A DNA stretch of 50,261 nt from Tardiphaga sp. (GCA_030147505.1 JASBVG010000012.1:1-50261); one strand, 5' to 3'. Counted from the first letter of the stretch, positions 36,539 through 47,085 are shown. Translations and numbers: made by a program. Notes: generated by a model not told the origin, from the letters alone.

Positions 36539-37513
36539 TTACGGATGCAAAATCACCTTGCCCATGGCCTGACGTCCGGCGAGCACTTTCATCGCTTCTG
36601 CCGTCTTCTCCAGCGGGAAGGTGCGGTCCACATGGGCTGAGATCTTGCCCTCGGCGGCCCACTTCAGCAACTTCTCGATGCTCGCGCGATATTTGTCGTG
36701 GTTTTGCCGCACCCATGCGCCCCAGAACACGCCACGGATATCGCAGCCCTTCAGCAGCGCCAGATTGAGCGGCATTTTCGGAATGTCGCCGGCCGCAAAG
36801 CCGATCACCATGAAGCGGCCCTCCCACGCAATCGCGCGCAGGGCGGCTTCCGCATATTTGCCGCCGACCGGGTCGAAGATGATGTCGACGCCCTTGCCGC
36901 CAGTGAGATTCTTGAGGCCTTCCTTGAGATCTTCTTTCGCGTAGTTGAAGCCGATCTCAGCGCCATGCTTCTTGGCGAATTCGAGCTTCTCGTCCGACGA
37001 CGCGCAGGCGATCACCTTGAGACCGAGCAACTTGCCGAGTTCACACGCGGCGAGGCCGGTGCCGCCGGCGGCGCCGAGAACGGCCAGCGTTTCACCGGGC
37101 TTCGGCGAGGCGCGATCTTCCAGCGCATGCAACGCGGTGCCGTAGATCACGATGACACCGGCGGCGCGGTCGAAATCGAGATTGTCGGGAATTTTGATGA
37201 CAGACGCAGCGGCCGCAGCAACCTTTTGCCGGGCGCCGTTGTGACCGATCGAAGCGACGACGCGATCACCAACCTTCAGCGAGGTAACGCCAGCACCGAC
37301 GCTCTCGATCACACCAGCGACTTCTGCAGCCGGTGAGAACGGGAATGGCGGCTTGACCTGGTATTTGCCCTGAATCATCAGGATGTCGAAGAAATTCAAT
37401 GCTGCCGATTTGATGGCAATGACTACCTGCCCCTCGCCAGCGACGGGATCCTCCACATCGGCAAAAACGAGATCGTCGGGTTCGCAATATTGCGAGCAGA
37501 GAATAGCTTTCAT
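36539..37513 (-). CDS. NADPH:quinone oxidoreductase-like MDR family protein
   Basis: The 324-aa protein has the medium-chain dehydrogenase/reductase fold: a catalytic domain with FSPAAEVAGVIESVGAGV and GDRVVA, and a Rossmann cofactor domain with VLGAAGGTGLAACELGKLLG. It ends with FPLEKTAEAMKVLAGRQAMGKVILHP, the QOR signature tail. Zinc ligands of classical alcohol dehydrogenases are absent, so it is the zinc-free QOR type, reducing quinones or enones with NADPH. It converges with the YkvA gene and is divergent from the dienoyl-CoA reductase-like SDR. Confidence 0.92.
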   Translation of the reverse strand: MKAILCSQYCEPDDLVFADVEDPVAGEGQVVIAIKSAALNFFDILMIQGKYQVKPPFPFSPAAEVAGVIESVGAGVTSLKVGDRVVASIGHNGARQKVAAAAASVIKIPDNLDFDRAAGVIVIYGTALHALEDRASPKPGETLAVLGAAGGTGLAACELGKLLGLKVIACASSDEKLEFAKKHGAEIGFNYAKEDLKEGLKNLTGGKGVDIIFDPVGGKYAEAALRAIAWEGRFMVIGFAAGDIPKMPLNLALLKGCDIRGVFWGAWVRQNHDKYRASIEKLLKWAAEGKISAHVDRTFPLEKTAEAMKVLAGRQAMGKVILHP

Positions 37514-37631
37514 CGATGCACCCTGGCCTTCGGCTTGAGACAGTTGGGGGATTCATGAAGGATTTAGCCGGGGCCCGCAACCGTCATCAACGGGACGCAT
37601 TCCGCTTTACGGGCAATGCAGGAAACGAACA

Positions 37632-38471
37632 ATGTTTGAAAAAGGTCTCCTCGCGGGCAAGCGCATTCTTGTGACCGGCGGCGGCTCCGGGCTTGGTGCG
37701 GCGATGAGCCGCCGCTTTGCGGAGCTCGGCGCGGAACTGGCGATCTGCGGCCGACGCAGTGTGATGCTGAACGAGGCCGCAGCGCAACTTCACACCGAGT
37801 GCGGAGCGAAGGTGAGCGCCTTCACCTGCGACATCCGTGACGCCAACGCCGTCGCCGACATGATGACTACGATCTGGCAGGATGGCCCGCTCGACATCCT
37901 CGTCAACAATGCAGCGGCGACCTTTATCGCGCAGAGCGAACATCTCTCCGCACGTGCTGCCGATGCGATCCTCGCGCCGACGCTGCATGGCGCGATGTAT
38001 TGCACGCTCGAAGCAGGACGGCGCTGGATCGAGTCGCAGCATAACGGCGTCGTACTCAGCATCCTCTCGACATCGACGATCACCGGCCGCGCTTTCACCA
38101 TGCCGTCGGCAATGGCGAAATCCGGTCTGCTGGCGATGACCAAATCGCTCGCCGTCGAATGGGGGCCGAAGGGCGTTCGTCTCGTGGCGATTGCACCGGG
38201 TCCTTTCCCCACCCCGGGTGCGGACGGACAGTTGCATCCCGAGGGTCGCGGCTCCAGCCCTGCGGCGCGCAATCCGCTCGGCCGTGCCGGCGAACACAGC
38301 GAACTCGCCAATCTCGCCAGCTTCCTGATTTCCGATCAGGCCGGCTATATCAATGGCGAGATGGTGGTGCAGGATGGCGGCGCCCATCTACGCTCATCCG
38401 GTGCGGAAGATCTGCTGCATTGGACCGACGCGCAATGGGCAGCACAGCGTGCGGCCCGTGCGAAAAGTTGA
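37632..38471 (+). CDS. SDR family oxidoreductase, 2,4-dienoyl-CoA reductase-like
   Basis: The 279-aa protein has the cofactor motif TGGGSGLG (15-22) and NNAA (96-99). In place of the classical catalytic Tyr of YxxxK it has Ser in SAMAKSGLLAMTKSLAVEWGPKG. That substitution and the AVEWGP context match the DECR branch (mitochondrial and peroxisomal 2,4-dienoyl-CoA reductases), which reduces unsaturated fatty acyl-CoA with NADPH. The gene is divergent from the QOR-like gene, sharing a 118-nt promoter region. Co-regulation of the two reductases is possible. Its substrate remains inference. Confidence 0.85.
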   Translation: MFEKGLLAGKRILVTGGGSGLGAAMSRRFAELGAELAICGRRSVMLNEAAAQLHTECGAKVSAFTCDIRDANAVADMMTTIWQDGPLDILVNNAAATFIAQSEHLSARAADAILAPTLHGAMYCTLEAGRRWIESQHNGVVLSILSTSTITGRAFTMPSAMAKSGLLAMTKSLAVEWGPKGVRLVAIAPGPFPTPGADGQLHPEGRGSSPAARNPLGRAGEHSELANLASFLISDQAGYINGEMVVQDGGAHLRSSGAEDLLHWTDAQWAAQRAARAKS

Positions 38472-38633
38472 GGACGACGCTTCGCACACCACATGCAGTC
38501 CATCGCGAACCTGCTATCTTTCGGCGCAGCGCCTCAACCTTTTCAAACAAGGTTGATGTGTTTATCTGCAAGTCAGTTGGCGCGTGTGATTCCAGGCCAT
38601 CTTCCAGTCACAAAGATAGAGGATCGACACCTG

Positions 38634-39221
38634 ATGTCCGTGCGGCGAATCCTGAGAATTGCGTTGATGGGTGGTGTGATGATCGGCATTGCTGGTCATG
38701 CGCAAGCGCAATCATCCAAGGGCAAGGCCGCTCCCGCCAAGCAGGCGGCTGCACCGGCCGCTGCGGGCGGAGCCGAGCCGACATTGCTGGGCCAGTTCGG
38801 TTCATGGGGCGCCTACACTGCCGCACCGGGTGGCAAGAAGGTTTGCTTCGCGCTCGCCAAGCCCGCCTCATCCAAAACCAATCCCGCCAACCGTCCACGC
38901 GACCCGGCTTACGCCTTCATCTCGACACGTCCCGCCGAAAAGGTGACCAACGAAGTCTCGATCATGATCGGCTATCAGCTAAAGCCGGGCTATGAATCGA
39001 CACTTGATGTCGGCGGCGCGAAGTTTGCAATGTACACTCAGGGCGACGGGCTCTGGATCAAGAACGCTGCGGAAGAAGAACGTCTGGTCGAGGCGCTGCG
39101 CAAGGCCGGCGACGTGACCGTGAAAGGCCTTTCTGCCAAAGGTACCGAGACCATCGACTCTTTCTCGATGAAGGGCCTGTCGCAGGCGCTCGACAAGGTC
39201 GCGCAGGAGTGCCGGCGGTAA
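38634..39221 (+). CDS. Invasion-associated locus B (IalB) family protein
   Basis: The 195-aa secreted protein has a signal peptide (about 1-26, ending GHAQAQ), then a low-complexity Lys/Ala/Pro linker and the IalB domain. It has the pattern FGSWGAYTAAPGGKKVCFALAKP, DPAYAFISTRPAEKVTNEVSIMIGY and a final Cys near ALDKVAQECRR, giving a likely C-C pair. The frame is open upstream to 38493, but the signal peptide and an AGAGGAT ribosome binding site fix the ATG at 38634. IalB relatives are periplasmic proteins conserved in non-pathogens too. Confidence 0.88.
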   Translation: MSVRRILRIALMGGVMIGIAGHAQAQSSKGKAAPAKQAAAPAAAGGAEPTLLGQFGSWGAYTAAPGGKKVCFALAKPASSKTNPANRPRDPAYAFISTRPAEKVTNEVSIMIGYQLKPGYESTLDVGGAKFAMYTQGDGLWIKNAAEEERLVEALRKAGDVTVKGLSAKGTETIDSFSMKGLSQALDKVAQECRR

Positions 39222-39344
39222 TTGCCGGCGGAACCCACCCTAAATCCTTGCCGCCGTTAATATTGCCGCATTTGGCGCCTTTCCATTCGGGCGCGAAAAG
39301 CCTATTTGAGGCGGGATTTCCCGCGACATCAGTGATCGAATGCC

Positions 39345-40574
39345 ATGACCCCCGCTTCTGCCGAGGCTGCCGCTGTCGTTGAGACCGCCCGCTCCTTCCC
39401 TTTGGAGAAGGTGGCGACGGAAACCTATGTGCCGCTGGCAAAGCCGTCGCTGATCGGTCTGTCACGGGCACAGATCGCCGAGAAGCTCGGTTCCATCGGC
39501 GTCAAGCCGGCGCAGCAGAAGATGCGCAGCCAGCAGATCTGGCACTGGCTGTATTATCGGGGAGCCCGAAGCTTTGCGGAAATGTCCAGCATCTCCAAAG
39601 ACATGCGGACGGAGCTGGAGCAGCATTTCACGGTCGACCGGCCGGAAGTGGCCGTCGAGCAGATTTCCAGCGACGGCACCCGGAAATGGCTGCTGAAGCT
39701 GCCCTCGGGCACCCATGGCGAGCGCGCCCATGAGGTCGAGTGTGTCTATATCCCCGAAACCGACCGCGGCACGCTCTGCGTCTCGTCGCAGGTCGGCTGC
39801 ACGCTGAACTGCTCGTTCTGCCACACGGGAACCCAGCGGCTGGTGCGCAATCTGACCCCGGGCGAGATCGTCGGCCAGATCATGGTGGCGCGCGACCGCC
39901 TCAACGACTGGGCCGACCGCGACCAGCCGGGCACGAACCGCCGCATCACCAATATCGTGATGATGGGCATGGGCGAGCCGCTCTACAATTTCGAGGCCGT
40001 GCGCGACGCGCTGCTGATTGTCTCGGACAATGAAGGCATCGGCATTTCGCGCCGGCGCATCACGCTATCCACGTCGGGCGTGGTCCCGAACATCGCGCGC
40101 ACCGGCGACGAGATCGGCGTGATGCTGGCGATCTCGCTGCACGCGGTGCGCGACGAGCTGCGCAACGAGCTGGTGCCGCTCAATAAGAAATATCCGCTGA
40201 AGGAGCTGCTGCAGGCGTGCCGTGATTATCCCGGCGCCTCCAATGCGCGGCGCATCACGTTCGAATATGTCATGCTGAAAGGCGTCAACGACTCGCTCGA
40301 GGATGCGAAGCTCTTGGTGAAGCTGCTCAAGGGCATCCATGCCAAGATCAATCTGATCCCGTTCAATCCGTGGCCGGGCACGCGCTACGAGTGCTCGGAC
40401 TGGGCGCAGATCGAGAAGTTCTCCGAATATATCTTCAATGCCGGCTATTCCTCGCCGGTGCGCACGCCGCGCGGCCGCGACATTCTCGCAGCTTGCGGGC
40501 AGCTGAAGTCGGAGACGGAGAAGCTGAGCGCGCGTGAACGCCAGGCGCTGCGCGCAATGGCGATGACGGATTGA
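39345..40574 (+). CDS. rlmN: 23S rRNA (adenine2503-C2)/tRNA methyltransferase RlmN
   Basis: The 409-aa radical SAM enzyme methylates C2 of A2503 in 23S rRNA and A37 in some tRNAs. The iron-sulfur cysteines are Cys152, Cys156 and Cys159 (CTLNCSFC), followed by [12 protein letters not shown]. The pair of catalytic cysteines is represented by Cys133 (VECVYIP) and Cys384 (ILAACGQL). The N-terminal helical region [23 protein letters not shown] fits. The extension of about 35 residues before the conserved part is typical of rhizobial proteins. Confidence 0.96.
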   Translation: MTPASAEAAAVVETARSFPLEKVATETYVPLAKPSLIGLSRAQIAEKLGSIGVKPAQQKMRSQQIWHWLYYRGARSFAEMSSISKDMRTELEQHFTVDRPEVAVEQISSDGTRKWLLKLPSGTHGERAHEVECVYIPETDRGTLCVSSQVGCTLNCSFCHTGTQRLVRNLTPGEIVGQIMVARDRLNDWADRDQPGTNRRITNIVMMGMGEPLYNFEAVRDALLIVSDNEGIGISRRRITLSTSGVVPNIARTGDEIGVMLAISLHAVRDELRNELVPLNKKYPLKELLQACRDYPGASNARRITFEYVMLKGVNDSLEDAKLLVKLLKGIHAKINLIPFNPWPGTRYECSDWAQIEKFSEYIFNAGYSSPVRTPRGRDILAACGQLKSETEKLSARERQALRAMAMTD

Positions 40575-40590
40575 TGCTCTTCTCGCTCCG

Positions 40591-40688
40591 CCCTCATGGT
40601 GAGGAGGCGCGAAGCGCCGTCTCGAACCATGTGCTCCACACGCATCCTTCGAGATGCGGCCGGTGGCCGCTCCTCAGGATGAGGGGAG
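40591..40688. repeat. Palindromic intergenic repeat (CCTCATGGTGAGGAG family)
   Basis: This element has a left half CCCTCATGGTGAGGAGGCGCG with the GGCGCGAAGCGCC hairpin and a right half CATCCTTCGAGATGCGG, ending CTCCTCAGGATGAGG. It is a well known type of dispersed repeat in Bradyrhizobium-like genomes, recognised from memory. It fills the rlmN-downstream gap. Confidence 0.7.
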
Positions 40689-40719
40689 AGTGTGGGGCAA
40701 TGGCGAAAAGAAAGATGCC

Positions 40720-41196
40720 ATGTCCCTGATCGGCCGCATCATTGTCATCCTCTTCGCATTCTGCGTGGCTTGCATGGTCGGCGGCGCGATCGTCACTTTC
40801 TCGATCCTGTTCCCCGAACTCAGCGCCATGGATACCGGGATCGTAAATCCCGATGCGATCAATATCCTCGTCGGCTTCGGCTTTATCTTCTTCTCGGGCT
40901 TCGCGCTGATCCCGGCTTTGATTGTTGTCGTCATCACCGAGGCCTTCAACATCCGCAGCGTGCTTGCCTATGCACTCGGCGGCGGCGTGGTCGGCCTCGC
41001 CTGCTATCTCGGCCTGATTCCTTACGACACCACCACCATGACATTCGACGGCATCGTGCGCCGCCATCTCGAAGTCGTGACCGGGGCGGGCATCGTCGCC
41101 GGGCTGATCTACTGGGTGATCGCCGGCCGCAATGCCGGCGCATGGAAGCAGCCGCGGCGGCTTCCGCCGCAGCCGGATGCCGCGGCAAAGTTATAG
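40720..41196 (+). CDS. Hypothetical integral membrane protein
   Basis: This 158-aa protein has four predicted helices (about 4-27, 47-70, 82-103 and 113-137) with short loops and a basic, proline-rich C-terminal tail (RRLPPQPDAAAKL). I do not recognise a domain, although small four-helix proteins of this kind are common in Bradyrhizobium genomes. The start MSLIGRIIVILF at 40720 is chosen over an upstream in-frame site at 40654 inside the repeat. The next gene begins 46 nt later in the same direction. Confidence 0.7.
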   Translation: MSLIGRIIVILFAFCVACMVGGAIVTFSILFPELSAMDTGIVNPDAINILVGFGFIFFSGFALIPALIVVVITEAFNIRSVLAYALGGGVVGLACYLGLIPYDTTTMTFDGIVRRHLEVVTGAGIVAGLIYWVIAGRNAGAWKQPRRLPPQPDAAAKL

Positions 41197-41241
41197 TCCT
41201 TTAACTTTCCTTCCTCCCCGGCCTCGGATAAACCGCCCGCC

Positions 41242-42042
41242 ATGAACCGGACTGGCCTCCTCATCGCGCTCGCGCTGCTCGCGGCGATCCTCGTGACTTT
41301 CGGCATCTGGCCCGAACTCGATCTCAAGCTCGCGGCGCTGTTCTACGATCCGGAAACCCGCAATTTCCCCGCTTCGGGCCTGCCCTACGCGCAATTCGCG
41401 CGGAACGCGGCCATGTGGATCGCCTGGGCGTTCGTGGCGCCATCCATCCTTGCGTTGATCGTCAAGCTGATCTGGCCGAACCGGCCACTGCTGGTGAAGG
41501 GGCGCACCATGGCTTTCCTGGTCATCACCATGGTGATGTCGGCAGGCTTTCTCACCAATTTCACCTTCAAGAGCTTCTGGAGCCGGCCGCGGCCCGTGGC
41601 GGTGACCGAACTCGGCGGCCCCTGGCAGTTCAAGGCCTGGTGGGATCCGACCGGACAATGCGCACGCAATTGCTCGTTCTTCTCTGGCGAAGGCGCCACG
41701 GCGTTCTGGACCTATGCGCCGGCCGCACTGGCGCCGCCGGCGATGCGCCCCGCGGCCTATGCGATGGCGACGGTGTTCGGCCTCGCCACCTCCGGCTGGC
41801 GGATGGCCTTTGGCGGCCATTTCTTCACCGACGTGACCATTGCCGGACTCGCCTCCTTTCTGGTGATCTGGCTCGTGCATGGGTGGATTTACCGCTGGCC
41901 GCGAACCCGGATGACGGACGAGGACGTCGATCGCTGGCTGACCAAAATCGCCTGGCCGGGCTATCGCTGGCGGCTACGGATGATCGGGCGGCAGCCGAAG
42001 CCGGGCTTCGTGAGCCGTATCACCGAGCACCAGCACGACTGA
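41242..42042 (+). CDS. PAP2 superfamily membrane phosphatase
   Basis: The 266-aa protein has about five to six membrane helices and the three PAP2 motifs: K-x6-RP as KSFWSRPRP (about 113-121), SFFSGEGA (about 149-156, a variant of PSGH), and GWRMAFGGHFFTDV (about 187-200, matching S-R-x5-H-x3-D). The family includes lipid A 1-phosphatases such as LpxE and undecaprenyl-pyrophosphate phosphatases. The variant SGE in place of SGH is worth noting. It is an inner membrane enzyme with the active site facing the periplasm. The substrate is unknown. Confidence 0.87.
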   Translation: MNRTGLLIALALLAAILVTFGIWPELDLKLAALFYDPETRNFPASGLPYAQFARNAAMWIAWAFVAPSILALIVKLIWPNRPLLVKGRTMAFLVITMVMSAGFLTNFTFKSFWSRPRPVAVTELGGPWQFKAWWDPTGQCARNCSFFSGEGATAFWTYAPAALAPPAMRPAAYAMATVFGLATSGWRMAFGGHFFTDVTIAGLASFLVIWLVHGWIYRWPRTRMTDEDVDRWLTKIAWPGYRWRLRMIGRQPKPGFVSRITEHQHD

Positions 42043-42049
42043 GCCCTGC

Positions 42050-42153
42050 CTGTCGTTGCCCGGCCGCACGCGCCATTGCGCGCTAGGACCGGGCAACCCA
42101 GTACACACCGGCCGGAGTTTACTGGATCACCCGGTCAAGCCGGGTGACGACAG
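42050..42153. repeat. Dispersed palindromic element, copy C
   Basis: The outer arms CTGTCGT (42050-42056) and ACGACAG (42147-42153) enclose two GC hairpins; the core CCCAGTACAC... and ...TACTGGATCACCCGG is shared with copies A and B. It lies between the PAP2 gene and argG. Confidence 0.8.
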
Positions 42154-42220
42154 CAAGGAGCCAAGCGACAAGAGAGTTGTTCCCGCGTTGACGCCCTTTG
42201 CCCTGCCGGGCTATCGCTGA

Positions 42221-43588
<1,368 letters not shown>

Positions 43589-43595
43589 GAAAGTG

Positions 43596-43632
43596 ATGCG
43601 GGACGGATGAGAGCATCATCCGCCCGACGCAT
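43596..43632. terminator. Hairpin between convergent argG and methyltransferase
   Basis: CGGATGA (43604-43610) pairs with TCATCCG (43616-43622) across a 5-nt loop, extended by ATGCG (43596-43600) with CGCAT (43628-43632). It lies at the convergent junction; no T tract is visible. Confidence 0.5.
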
Positions 43633-44295
43633 TCACATCCGCATCGAGAGTTCGACATCGTCGCCGAACGGCACGGACAGATAGCTGTTCGCGGGATTGC
43701 GGACATAAGCGAGATAATCCGGGCTGTAGTCCGCGTTGTCCGCGATGATAAAAGCACCCTTCTTGAGGCGGCTTTCGATGATCGACAGCACCTCTGGATA
43801 GAGCGCCTTGGCGCCATCCAGCAGCAACAGATCGACGGTGTCTGGCAAATCCGTCCGCAATGTTTGCAAAGCATCTCCTGCACGGAATTCCACCAGATCA
43901 ATCAGACCGCCTTCGGCGAGATTCTGCCGCGCTATCGCGAGCTTCGATGGCTCGAATTCGCTGGTGATCAGCTTGCCGCCGCCATTGTCCTTGAGCGCTG
44001 CTGCCATATGCAGCGTCGAGGTACCGAATGACGTGCCGAATTCGACGATCGACCGGGCTCCGGTCGATCGCACCAGCATATAGAGCAGAGCCCCTGTCTC
44101 GCGCGACACCGCCAACGGGACATCCCTGAACCGGCTGTAGAGTTCGACATAATCTTCCCTGCTCGTCATCATTCGCTGCTGGTCGTCATCGGACAGATCG
44201 GCAACTGCCTGTCTTGTATATGGTCTCGCAGCTTCCGCCTCGTCGAACAGGCGGCGAAGAACAGATGCGACGGGATCCGTCGTGAGTGTGCTCAT
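43633..44295 (-). CDS. Class I SAM-dependent methyltransferase (O-methyltransferase-like)
   Basis: The 220-aa soluble protein has the SAM-binding motif I VEFGTSFGTSTLHMAAAL, followed by the acidic SEFEPSKLAIARQNL and GDALQTLRTDLPDTVDLLLLDGAKALYPEVL. These match the class I O-methyltransferase (CmoM/caffeoyl-CoA-like) layout, with the D of LLLLDGAK as a likely metal or catalytic contact. It is divergent from a TetR-type regulator, which probably controls it. The substrate is unknown. Confidence 0.87.
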   Translation of the reverse strand: MSTLTTDPVASVLRRLFDEAEAARPYTRQAVADLSDDDQQRMMTSREDYVELYSRFRDVPLAVSRETGALLYMLVRSTGARSIVEFGTSFGTSTLHMAAALKDNGGGKLITSEFEPSKLAIARQNLAEGGLIDLVEFRAGDALQTLRTDLPDTVDLLLLDGAKALYPEVLSIIESRLKKGAFIIADNADYSPDYLAYVRNPANSYLSVPFGDDVELSMRM

Positions 44296-44339
44296 GAGTT
44301 TTCCTGCAAAAGAGCGCTTGATTGCGCTCGTCTGAAATA

Positions 44340-44353
44340 CGAATATTTATTCG
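44340..44353. promoter_or_regulatory. Inverted repeat, candidate TetR operator
   Basis: CGAATA-TT-TATTCG (44340-44353) is an exact inverted repeat with a 2-bp centre, inside the 88-nt gap between the divergent methyltransferase and TetR genes. It is AT-rich compared with its surroundings. A second stem GAGCGC/GCGCTC lies at 44312-44329. Confidence 0.5.
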
Positions 44354-44383
44354 CATTTACTAATCGCATTGACGAGGCCACCG

Positions 44384-45013
44384 ATGGCGCGCCGCGTAAC
44401 CCCTTTGATTCATTCGAGAAAACAGCCGCAACAGGCTCGCTCCGAAGAGCTGGTCGGCGCCATTCTCGAGGCGGCTATTCAGGTTTTGGCGAAAGAGGGA
44501 TTTCACCGTTTCACGACTGCCCGCGTGGCTGAGAAGGCGGGCGTCAGCGTCGGGTCGCTATATCAGTACTTCCCGAACAAGGCGTCGATCCTGTTTCGGC
44601 TGCAGAGCGACGAATGGCGCGACACCAATGACATGCTCCGCCAGATCCTGGAGGATCACAGCGCGTCGCCATCGACACGGCTGCGCAGGCTGGTCCATGC
44701 CTTCATCAAATCGGAATGCGACGAAGCCGACATCCGCCACGCGCTCGATGGCGCGGCGCCGCTCTATCGCGATGCGCCGGAGTCGCGCAAGGCGATGGCC
44801 GCTGGGCGACGTACCTTTGCAGACTTCATCGCGCATGCGCTGCCCACGGCGACCGAAGACAAGAGAACGCTGGTCGTCGATGTCATCACCTCGACCTTGA
44901 GCGGGGTGGGAAAGGATTTCTCCATGCGACCGCGATCTACCGCAGAGATCACGACGTTCGCGGATGGGTTGGCGGACATGCTCTGCAGCTATCTCGAAAG
45001 TTCAAGGCGATGA
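44384..45013 (+). CDS. TetR/AcrR family transcriptional regulator
   Basis: The 209-aa protein has an N-terminal DNA-binding helix-turn-helix (about 25-65) with the pattern ILEAAIQVLAKEGFHRFTTARVAEKAGVSVGSLYQYFPNK, diagnostic of the TetR family, and a helical ligand/dimer domain (about 70-200). It is divergent from the O-methyltransferase and probably controls both genes through the inverted repeat at 44340. The ATG at 44384 is supported by GAGG upstream. The ligand is unknown. Confidence 0.9.
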   Translation: MARRVTPLIHSRKQPQQARSEELVGAILEAAIQVLAKEGFHRFTTARVAEKAGVSVGSLYQYFPNKASILFRLQSDEWRDTNDMLRQILEDHSASPSTRLRRLVHAFIKSECDEADIRHALDGAAPLYRDAPESRKAMAAGRRTFADFIAHALPTATEDKRTLVVDVITSTLSGVGKDFSMRPRSTAEITTFADGLADMLCSYLESSRR

Positions 45014-45106
45014 GCGTCGACATCATCGCACGTCACCCGCCAGTCATCCATTCGTCGTAATGCCAAATGAGCGCCGCCCGCTGGCGCTTTAGGGGAAAAT
45101 TTCGTC

Positions 45107-46864
45107 ATGACGAAGACATTCATTGCAGTTGCAAGCGTGCTTCTGCTGACCAGCACGGCGCTGTCGGCCCAGACCATTTATCCGATCGATCGCGCAGAGA
45201 TTCTCGCTGGCTCGAAATTCGACTTCAAGGTTGAACTGCCCGAGAAGATCGCAGCCTCTGATATCAAGGTGACGATCAACGGCACCGAGCAGAACGCGGC
45301 CTTCGGCAAAAGTGCCGACTATATCGAGCGCGAGGATGGCAAGGATCAATCGGCGCTGCTGCTGCGCGATGTGGCGCTCGACAAGCCCGGCGCCTACACG
45401 ATCGAGGTGACAGCGGGCAGCCTCACAAAATCGGTGACGTGGAACGTCTATGACACCGGCGCCCGCAAGGCGAAGAACGTCATCCTTTTCGTCGGCGACG
45501 GCTTGTCGTTGTCGCATCGCGTCGCCGCGCGCATTCTTTCCAAAGGCATCAAGGAAGGCAAGAGCAGCGGCAAGCTCGCAATCGACGACATGCCGAACAT
45601 GGCGCTGGTCGGCACCGCCGGCACGGATTCAATCATCACGGATAGCGCCAATTCGGCAAGCGCCTACACGACCGGCCACAAGAGCGCGACCAATGCGCTC
45701 GGCGTCTATGCCGACCGCACGCGCGACGTGTTCGACGATCCCAGGGTCGAGACCATCACCAGCCTCGTCAAGCGCAAGCTCGATCTCGCTGTCGGTATCG
45801 TCACCAATACCGAGATTCAAGACGCTACGCCGGCTTCGATGGTCGCGCATACGCGCCGTCGCGCGGCCTATGACGAAATCGTCGCACAGATGTTTGCAGC
45901 GAAGCCGGATGTCATCCTCGGCGGCGGCGCAGCGAATTTTTTGCCGCAAGCTGCGGACTCCTCGAAGCGCCGCGACGATGTCGATTACATCGCCAGGTTC
46001 AAGGAAGCCGGCTATTCCTACGTGAAGACCGCAGGCGAACTGAAGGCGACCGCCGACAAATCTGACACCACAAAGCTGCTCGGCCTGTTCACGCCGGGCA
46101 ATATGGACGGCGTACTCGACCGCAAATTTCTCAAGGGCGGCGGCGTGAGGAAATACCCGGAGCAGCCGGATCTCACTGAACAGGTGCAGGCCGCGCTCGA
46201 CGTGCTGTCGCGCAACGACAAGGGCTTCGTCCTGATGGTGGAGTCCGGCATGATCGACAAATATGCGCATCTGCTCGATTTCGACCGCGCGGTCTATGAC
46301 GTGATCATGCTCGACAATGCGGTGAAGCTGGCCAAGGACTGGGCGACCAAGCGCGGCGACAATACACTGATCCTCGTGGTGTCCGATCACAGCCATCCGA
46401 ACAGCCTGGTCGGCACCATCAATGACGACATGACGACGGAAACGAATCTGCCGCTGCGCGAGCGAATCGGCGTCTATGACAAGGCCGGCTTCCCGAACTA
46501 TCCGGTACCGGATGCGGAAGGCTATCCGTCCCGCGTGGATGTGAGCCGGCGGCTGGCGATCATGTCGGCCAGCCTGCCCGATCACTACGAGACGCTGCGA
46601 CCGAAGCTGGATGGCCCGTTCGAGCCGACCCAGAAGGGCGAAGCGCCGAATACATTCATTGCGAACGAGAAATACAAGAACGCGCCGGGCGCCATGCTGC
46701 GGCTCGGCAATCTGCCGGCGATGATGAATGCCAGCGTGCATTCCGGCGAGGACGTGATCCTGACGGCGACGGGCCCGGGCAGCGATCGCGTGAAGGGGCA
46801 GATGGACAACACGGAAGTGTTTCGCGTGATGGCGGATGCGTTGGGGCTGGCGGAGAAGAAGTAG
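45107..46864 (+). CDS. Alkaline phosphatase (PhoA family)
   Basis: The 585-aa protein has a signal peptide (about 1-21). After an extra N-terminal domain of about 100 residues with beta-type repeats, the PhoA core begins at NVILFVGDGLSLSH (metal Asp131). It contains the nucleophile in TDSANSASAYTTGHKS (Ser180) and the downstream metal segments MVESGMIDKYAH and VVSDHSHPN. The family is periplasmic, using zinc and magnesium to hydrolyse phosphomonoesters. It is longer than E. coli PhoA because of the N-terminal domain and a C-terminal region. No pho box is identified by eye. It is separated from pnp by a large palindromic element and a terminator. Confidence 0.9.
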   Translation: MTKTFIAVASVLLLTSTALSAQTIYPIDRAEILAGSKFDFKVELPEKIAASDIKVTINGTEQNAAFGKSADYIEREDGKDQSALLLRDVALDKPGAYTIEVTAGSLTKSVTWNVYDTGARKAKNVILFVGDGLSLSHRVAARILSKGIKEGKSSGKLAIDDMPNMALVGTAGTDSIITDSANSASAYTTGHKSATNALGVYADRTRDVFDDPRVETITSLVKRKLDLAVGIVTNTEIQDATPASMVAHTRRRAAYDEIVAQMFAAKPDVILGGGAANFLPQAADSSKRRDDVDYIARFKEAGYSYVKTAGELKATADKSDTTKLLGLFTPGNMDGVLDRKFLKGGGVRKYPEQPDLTEQVQAALDVLSRNDKGFVLMVESGMIDKYAHLLDFDRAVYDVIMLDNAVKLAKDWATKRGDNTLILVVSDHSHPNSLVGTINDDMTTETNLPLRERIGVYDKAGFPNYPVPDAEGYPSRVDVSRRLAIMSASLPDHYETLRPKLDGPFEPTQKGEAPNTFIANEKYKNAPGAMLRLGNLPAMMNASVHSGEDVILTATGPGSDRVKGQMDNTEVFRVMADALGLAEKK

Positions 46865-46877
46865 GAAGCTCCGCTTC

Positions 46878-47052
46878 TCCCTCCCCCAAGCGTGGCGTAG
46901 CCACGCGCAGTGGGGAGGGTGGTGAGAAGCGAGCGTTCAGCGAGCTTCGAGACGGGTGGGGTCTATCCCCACGAAGGACCTCACGTGGGGCTCCCCACCC
47001 AGCGCTACGCGCTACCCTCCCCGCTGCGCCGCTACGTGGCTTGAGGGAGGGG
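46878..47052. repeat. Large palindromic element between the PhoA-family gene and pnp
   Basis: A near-perfect 16-nt pair, 46905-46920 and 47014-47029 (one mismatch), nests inside longer imperfect arms CTCCCTCCCCCAAGCGTGGC and CACGTAGC-type sequence near 47031-47052. The interior contains a further GTGGGGTC/GACCTCAC-like pairing. It looks like a composite of dispersed repeats. Confidence 0.65.
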
Positions 47053-47085
47053 GTCCACGCCCTTCGGTGAACCAAACTATAAAAC

